Below, piece by piece: positions 6,805 to 9,235 of a DNA stretch of 9,235 bases. The notes under the pieces were generated by a model, which saw nothing but the letters and a program-made list of their open reading frames with translations, ran no database searches and was not told where the DNA came from. This DNA is from Chloroflexota bacterium (GTDB lineage Bacteria; Chloroflexota; Dormibacteria; Dormibacterales; Dormibacteraceae). A program made the position numbers and the translations under genes. The stretch covers positions 1 through 9,235 of the forward strand of contig VBGV01000246.1 in assembly GCA_005880755.1 (NCBI GenBank), written 5' to 3'. Position 1 is the stretch's first letter; each line of letters opens with the position of its first letter.

Positions 6805-7397
6805 GGCTTGCCCTGGATCGTGAAATGCTCGTTGTAGGCGAGGTTCAGCCCATTGCCGAAAAGCCCCTGGATCAGTGGTGTTATGAGCTGGAAATTCATC
6901 AAGAGAGAGACATTGATGTCGCCCAGCCAGAAGGAGTTGTCAGTGGGGTGGCTGGGCATCGTCCCGTAGGTGAGCCCGCTCGGGCTCGTGTAACAGATGT
7001 AAACGTTTATCGACTGCAAGGTTGCCGGATAGGCCGCCGCGGGATATGGCTTGTTGTTGACTCCGTTGCCGTCGGTCGGACTCAGGCAGCCGTTCGTCGT
7101 GACCAGATTGATCTGGCTGTCTTGGAAGCCGGCTCCGTAAAGAGCGTCCTTGACCGCGGTCAGGACATCCGCGTCGTCGAGGAACTTGTTCTCACGCGCG
7201 GCGGTGTTGAACCATGCGCCGTGGCGGGCGCCTTCACGGGCCGCGCCCTGGAGGCTGACCGAGTAGTAAAAAGCCCGGGACAGGTCGATCAGGCCCATGG
7301 CGAGCAGCAGCAGGACCATGGAGGAGATCGCGAACTCCACCAGCGACTGGCCGCGCTGCCGCCCGCGTCGAGGGCGCGTGAGAGCTTCAGTCGCCAT
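6801..7397 (-). CDS. TadE-like pseudopilin (first of two)
   Basis: The 198-residue product begins MATEALTRPRRGRQRGQSLV and continues EFAISSMVLLLLAMGLIDLS, then AFYYSVSLQGAAREGAR, matching TadE-family pseudopilins. Gly16 followed by Glu21 and Phe22 (G-x4-E-F) fits the site cut by the Tad prepilin peptidase. The helix at about 22-38 would anchor it in the membrane with residues 60-198 outside; these include C104 and C135, which could form a disulfide. The C-terminus has FQLITPLIQGLFGNG, shared with the next gene. ATG 7397 is chosen over a longer frame reaching 7604 because it puts the pilin motif at the normal distance from the start and because TTAAAT lies nine bases upstream. It is the first gene of the operon, ending in ATGA overlap with the second tadE. 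The window contains no Flp major pilin next to it. Confidence 0.9.
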   Translation of the reverse strand: MATEALTRPRRGRQRGQSLVEFAISSMVLLLLAMGLIDLSRAFYYSVSLQGAAREGARHGAWFNTAARENKFLDDADVLTAVKDALYGAGFQDSQINLVTTNGCLSPTDGNGVNNKPYPAAAYPATLQSINVYICYTSPSGLTYGTMPSHPTDNSFWLGDINVSLLMNFQLITPLIQGLFGNGLNLAYNEHFTIQGKP

Positions 7398-7688
7398 GGC
7401 AGCGACATTTAAGCAATCGGGAAAGCATTCTGTTCGCGCTAACGCGGAAAAAGCTGTTTTCGTTCGCCAAAAGAGCAAGGAATGTGTTAACGCCGCTGGG
7501 GGGAGGCCTGAACGCTGCAGGTTGGTCTGGCTTCCCACCAGGGCGGTTCTGACCTTGGCCGCCCTGGGGTGACCCGCCTCCGCCAGTCGACCGGCCGCAT
7601 TCACCGATCGCCGCTGAATCCAGGGGTCTGGCAGTCATCATTGGCCTCGCTTTTAAACCCTGATGACCCTCCCGGAGCTTCGAGCACA
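7398..7688. promoter_or_regulatory. Divergent regulatory gap between the tad operon and the GGDEF gene
   Basis: No convincing gene is seen in these 291 bases. The region must hold the promoters of both divergent units. Near the tad start, the minus strand reads TTAAAT (7412-7407), nine bases before ATG 7397. Near the GGDEF start, the plus strand reads TTTTAAA at about 7651-7657, a possible -10 box leaving roughly 31 bases of leader with GGAG at 7674-7677. The middle contains a strong inverted repeat (7538-7567) and an imperfect palindrome TTCAC...GCTGAA at 7600-7618. I could not match any known riboswitch consensus, including c-di-GMP classes, by eye. Confidence 0.5.
7538..7567. repeat. Perfect 9-base inverted repeat, 12-base spacer
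   Basis: CCAGGGCGG at 7538-7546 is the exact reverse complement of CCGCCCTGG at 7559-7567, separated by 12 bases. No T-run follows on either strand, so it does not look like a Rho-independent terminator. In the minus-strand RNA, an alternative arrangement extends the stem by pairing CACC with GGTG around a two-base bulge. It lies about 140 bases upstream of the tad operon start and 120 bases upstream of the GGDEF gene, so it could be an operator or a leader-RNA structure for either. Confidence 0.6.
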
Positions 7689-9235
7689 GTGACCGCGGTG
7701 CAAGCCGCCAGCCAGAAACAAACGCCGCGGTGGCAGGACGTGCGCGCCAAGGCCATCGACGCGACCTTCGATGCAGACCGGCGTCGCGCCGGCGAGCGCG
7801 TCGCCCTTGTCTTCAGGTGGCTGTTCCTCATCGTCATCGGCGCCCTGAACAACCTGAACCCGCACTCCGGTCCGGAGGCGAAGGTCATCATCGACGCCGT
7901 CCTGTTCGGCTGGGCGGTGCTGAACGTGACGGTCCAGGTCCTGCTCGTCCGCGGCTACCGCCCGGGGAAGCAGTTCAGCCTCACGACGATGGTCCTCGAC
8001 ATCTTTTTCGCGGCCGCGGTCGTCTACCTGTCGGACGGTTTCAGCAGCCCGTTCTTCCTGGCGCTCTTCCTGGCCGTGATCACCACCGCGGTGCGGTTCG
8101 GCGCGACGGCGAGCTTCCTTTCGGCGCTCGTCATCTCGTTTCTTTATCTGTTCATCGGCGGCAGCTTCACGCCGGCCAACTTCTACATCGATCCCAACGC
8201 GACGATCGGCAAGATGTTCTTGTTCCTCGTGGTCGCGCTGTCGACCGGATACATGACGCGAGAGCTCGAACGCGAGCGGCGGGCGGCGGTGGAGCGCGCA
8301 GCGCAGGCCGACTCTCTGCGCGAGCTGAGCATGAACCTCGTCAGCGACACGGACATCAAGGACGTCTTCGACGTGCTCGTCGACCATGCGGTCCAGATGA
8401 CCACCGCCGAACACGGACGGGTCATCGTGTCCTCCCAAGACGGATTTTCCGTGGTCGCCGCGGCGAACCGCGACGGCAAGGAGACGGTGCCGGAGACCGA
8501 GGTCCTCGATGAGCACCAGCTCGCGCAGGCGGCAAGCACCGGGGAGGCGGTCTTCTCGTCAGAACGCAAGAACATGGTGGTGCCGATCGCGTCCAGTGAT
8601 GGCGCAACCGTGCTCGTGTCACTCATCCAGACCGGTAGCACGTTCACCAACCAGGACCTGTTCGCCGTCGATGCGCTGACCGGGAGCTCGGCGGTCCCCG
8701 TCGCGAATGCGCTTCGCTTCCAGCGCAGCCGGCAGGAGGCGACCACCGACGGCCTGACGGGCCTGGTCAACGCGCGGGAGTTTCGACGCCGGCTCGACGC
8801 GGCTTTTGCGCGGCCCGACCGGCGCGACGTGCCCCTATCCTTGCTGCTGATCGACTACGACCACTTCAAGTCGGTCAACGACCAGCTGGGTCATCAGCAT
8901 GGGGACCTGGTGCTGCAGATGGGCGCTCGCATCGTGCGCGCCACGGTGCGAGGTCAGGACGTGGTGGCGCGATATGGCGGCGATGAGCTCGCCGTCATCG
9001 TGCACGATGCGAACGGCGCCGCCGCGCAGCGCCTGGCTTACCGGATCGTCGACGCAGTGCACGCGGCCGCAGTGACGACCACCCCCGGTCACCACCTGAC
9101 GTTCAGCGTGGGCGTCGCGTCCTACCCGGAAGACGGCTTCACCGCGACCGAGCTGGTCGCGGCCGCGGACCAGGCGCTGTACCTCGCCAAACGTGAAGGC
9201 AAAGATCGGCCGTGCACGTTCCCGCAGCTCGTCAC
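7689..9235 (+). CDS. Membrane GAF-GGDEF protein, probable diguanylate cyclase, cut by the right window edge
   Basis: The frame is open for 515 codons to the edge. Residues 1-38 are cytoplasmic and basic; about six hydrophobic segments follow (roughly 39-56, 66-86, 99-116, 119-137, 139-158, 174-190), then a charged linker helix (190-210), a GAF-like domain (about 208-345) and a GGDEF domain (about 350-510). GGDEF domains make cyclic di-GMP from two GTP. Visible motifs are TTDGLTGLVNAREF (352-365), LLIDYDHFKSVNDQLGHQHGD (386-406 region), an inhibitory I-site RGQD at 421-424, the active-site loop RYGGDEL at 428-434, FSVGVASYP (472-480) and ADQALYLAKREGK (493-505). The loop ends in Leu rather than Phe; the catalytic GGDE is intact, so activity is likely. 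GTG 7689 is chosen, with GGAG eleven bases upstream; GTG 7698 and TTG near 7642 are alternatives. The domain is nearly complete at the edge. Confidence 0.9.
   Translation, partial: MTAVQAASQKQTPRWQDVRAKAIDATFDADRRRAGERVALVFRWLFLIVIGALNNLNPHSGPEAKVIIDAVLFGWAVLNVTVQVLLVRGYRPGKQFSLTTMVLDIFFAAAVVYLSDGFSSPFFLALFLAVITTAVRFGATASFLSALVISFLYLFIGGSFTPANFYIDPNATIGKMFLFLVVALSTGYMTRELERERRAAVERAAQADSLRELSMNLVSDTDIKDVFDVLVDHAVQMTTAEHGRVIVSSQDGFSVVAAANRDGKETVPETEVLDEHQLAQAASTGEAVFSSERKNMVVPIASSDGATVLVSLIQTGSTFTNQDLFAVDALTGSSAVPVANALRFQRSRQEATTDGLTGLVNAREFRRRLDAAFARPDRRDVPLSLLLIDYDHFKSVNDQLGHQHGDLVLQMGARIVRATVRGQDVVARYGGDELAVIVHDANGAAAQRLAYRIVDAVHAAAVTTTPGHHLTFSVGVASYPEDGFTATELVAAADQALYLAKREGKDRPCTFPQLV

Noticed and set aside
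7538..7567. Rho-independent terminator
   Set aside because: The stem is good but no T-run follows on either strand, and it lies between divergent promoters where a terminator is not expected.
7398..7604. N-terminal extension of the first TadE to a start at 7604
   Set aside because: The added 69 residues do not resemble a pilin leader, and the region contains promoter-like and inverted-repeat sequence; ATG 7397 gives the normal TadE start.
7398..7688. c-di-GMP or cobalamin riboswitch upstream of the tad operon or GGDEF gene
   Set aside because: I looked for the conserved core sequences on both strands and found no match; a covariance-model search of this gap would decide it.
7653..8516. 287-residue open frame antisense to the GGDEF gene, rich in Arg, Asp and Glu
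   Set aside because: It mirrors the codons of a membrane and GAF region; its charged, repetitive composition is the usual reverse-strand artefact.

Overview
This is a GC-rich bacterial chromosomal window with tightly packed genes: gaps are mostly under 100 bases and many starts lack a clear Shine-Dalgarno sequence. Gene content (TadE/TadG pseudopilin-like proteins, GreA, a long-chain acyl-CoA synthetase, a membrane GGDEF protein) and alanine/arginine-rich coding style fit a soil-type Chloroflexota/Dormibacterota or actinobacterial genome. That placement is inference; the window has no rRNA or other taxonomic marker. I see no tRNA, CRISPR array, insertion sequence or phage gene.

Layout. (1) Positions 1-263, minus: the N-terminal part of an unrecognised protein running off the left edge. 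(2) 347-1060, plus: a secreted alpha-helical protein with two related helical segments. (3) 3677 down to 1071, minus: an apparent three-gene operon of greA, a FadD-type acyl-CoA synthetase, and a small protein with a four-cysteine cluster and a tandem helical repeat. (4) 3709-4008, plus: a 99-residue unknown protein divergent from greA, whose stop codon interlocks with that of the convergent gene on the other strand. (5) 7397 down to 4005, minus: a compact tadE-tadE-tadG operon joined by overlapping start and stop codons; the last product is a 737-residue cysteine-rich protein. (6) 7689 to the right edge, plus: a six-helix membrane protein with GAF-like and GGDEF domains, a probable diguanylate cyclase, divergent from the tad operon across a 291-base gap holding a strong inverted repeat.

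How the parts may work together. The three Tad-like proteins are probably co-translated membrane-anchored pseudopilins or surface proteins. The window shows the operon bounded on both sides by genes on the opposite strand, with no major Flp pilin, TadA ATPase or TadB/C platform gene beside it, so the machinery would have to be encoded elsewhere. The divergent cyclase raises the possibility that c-di-GMP controls this surface structure, but only gene adjacency supports that. The greA/fadD cluster looks like housekeeping transcription and lipid metabolism. Nothing here is clearly a new defence or mobile system; the most distinctive items are the orphan cysteine-rich TadG-like operon with its GGDEF neighbour, and the CxC...CxxC protein coupled to fadD.
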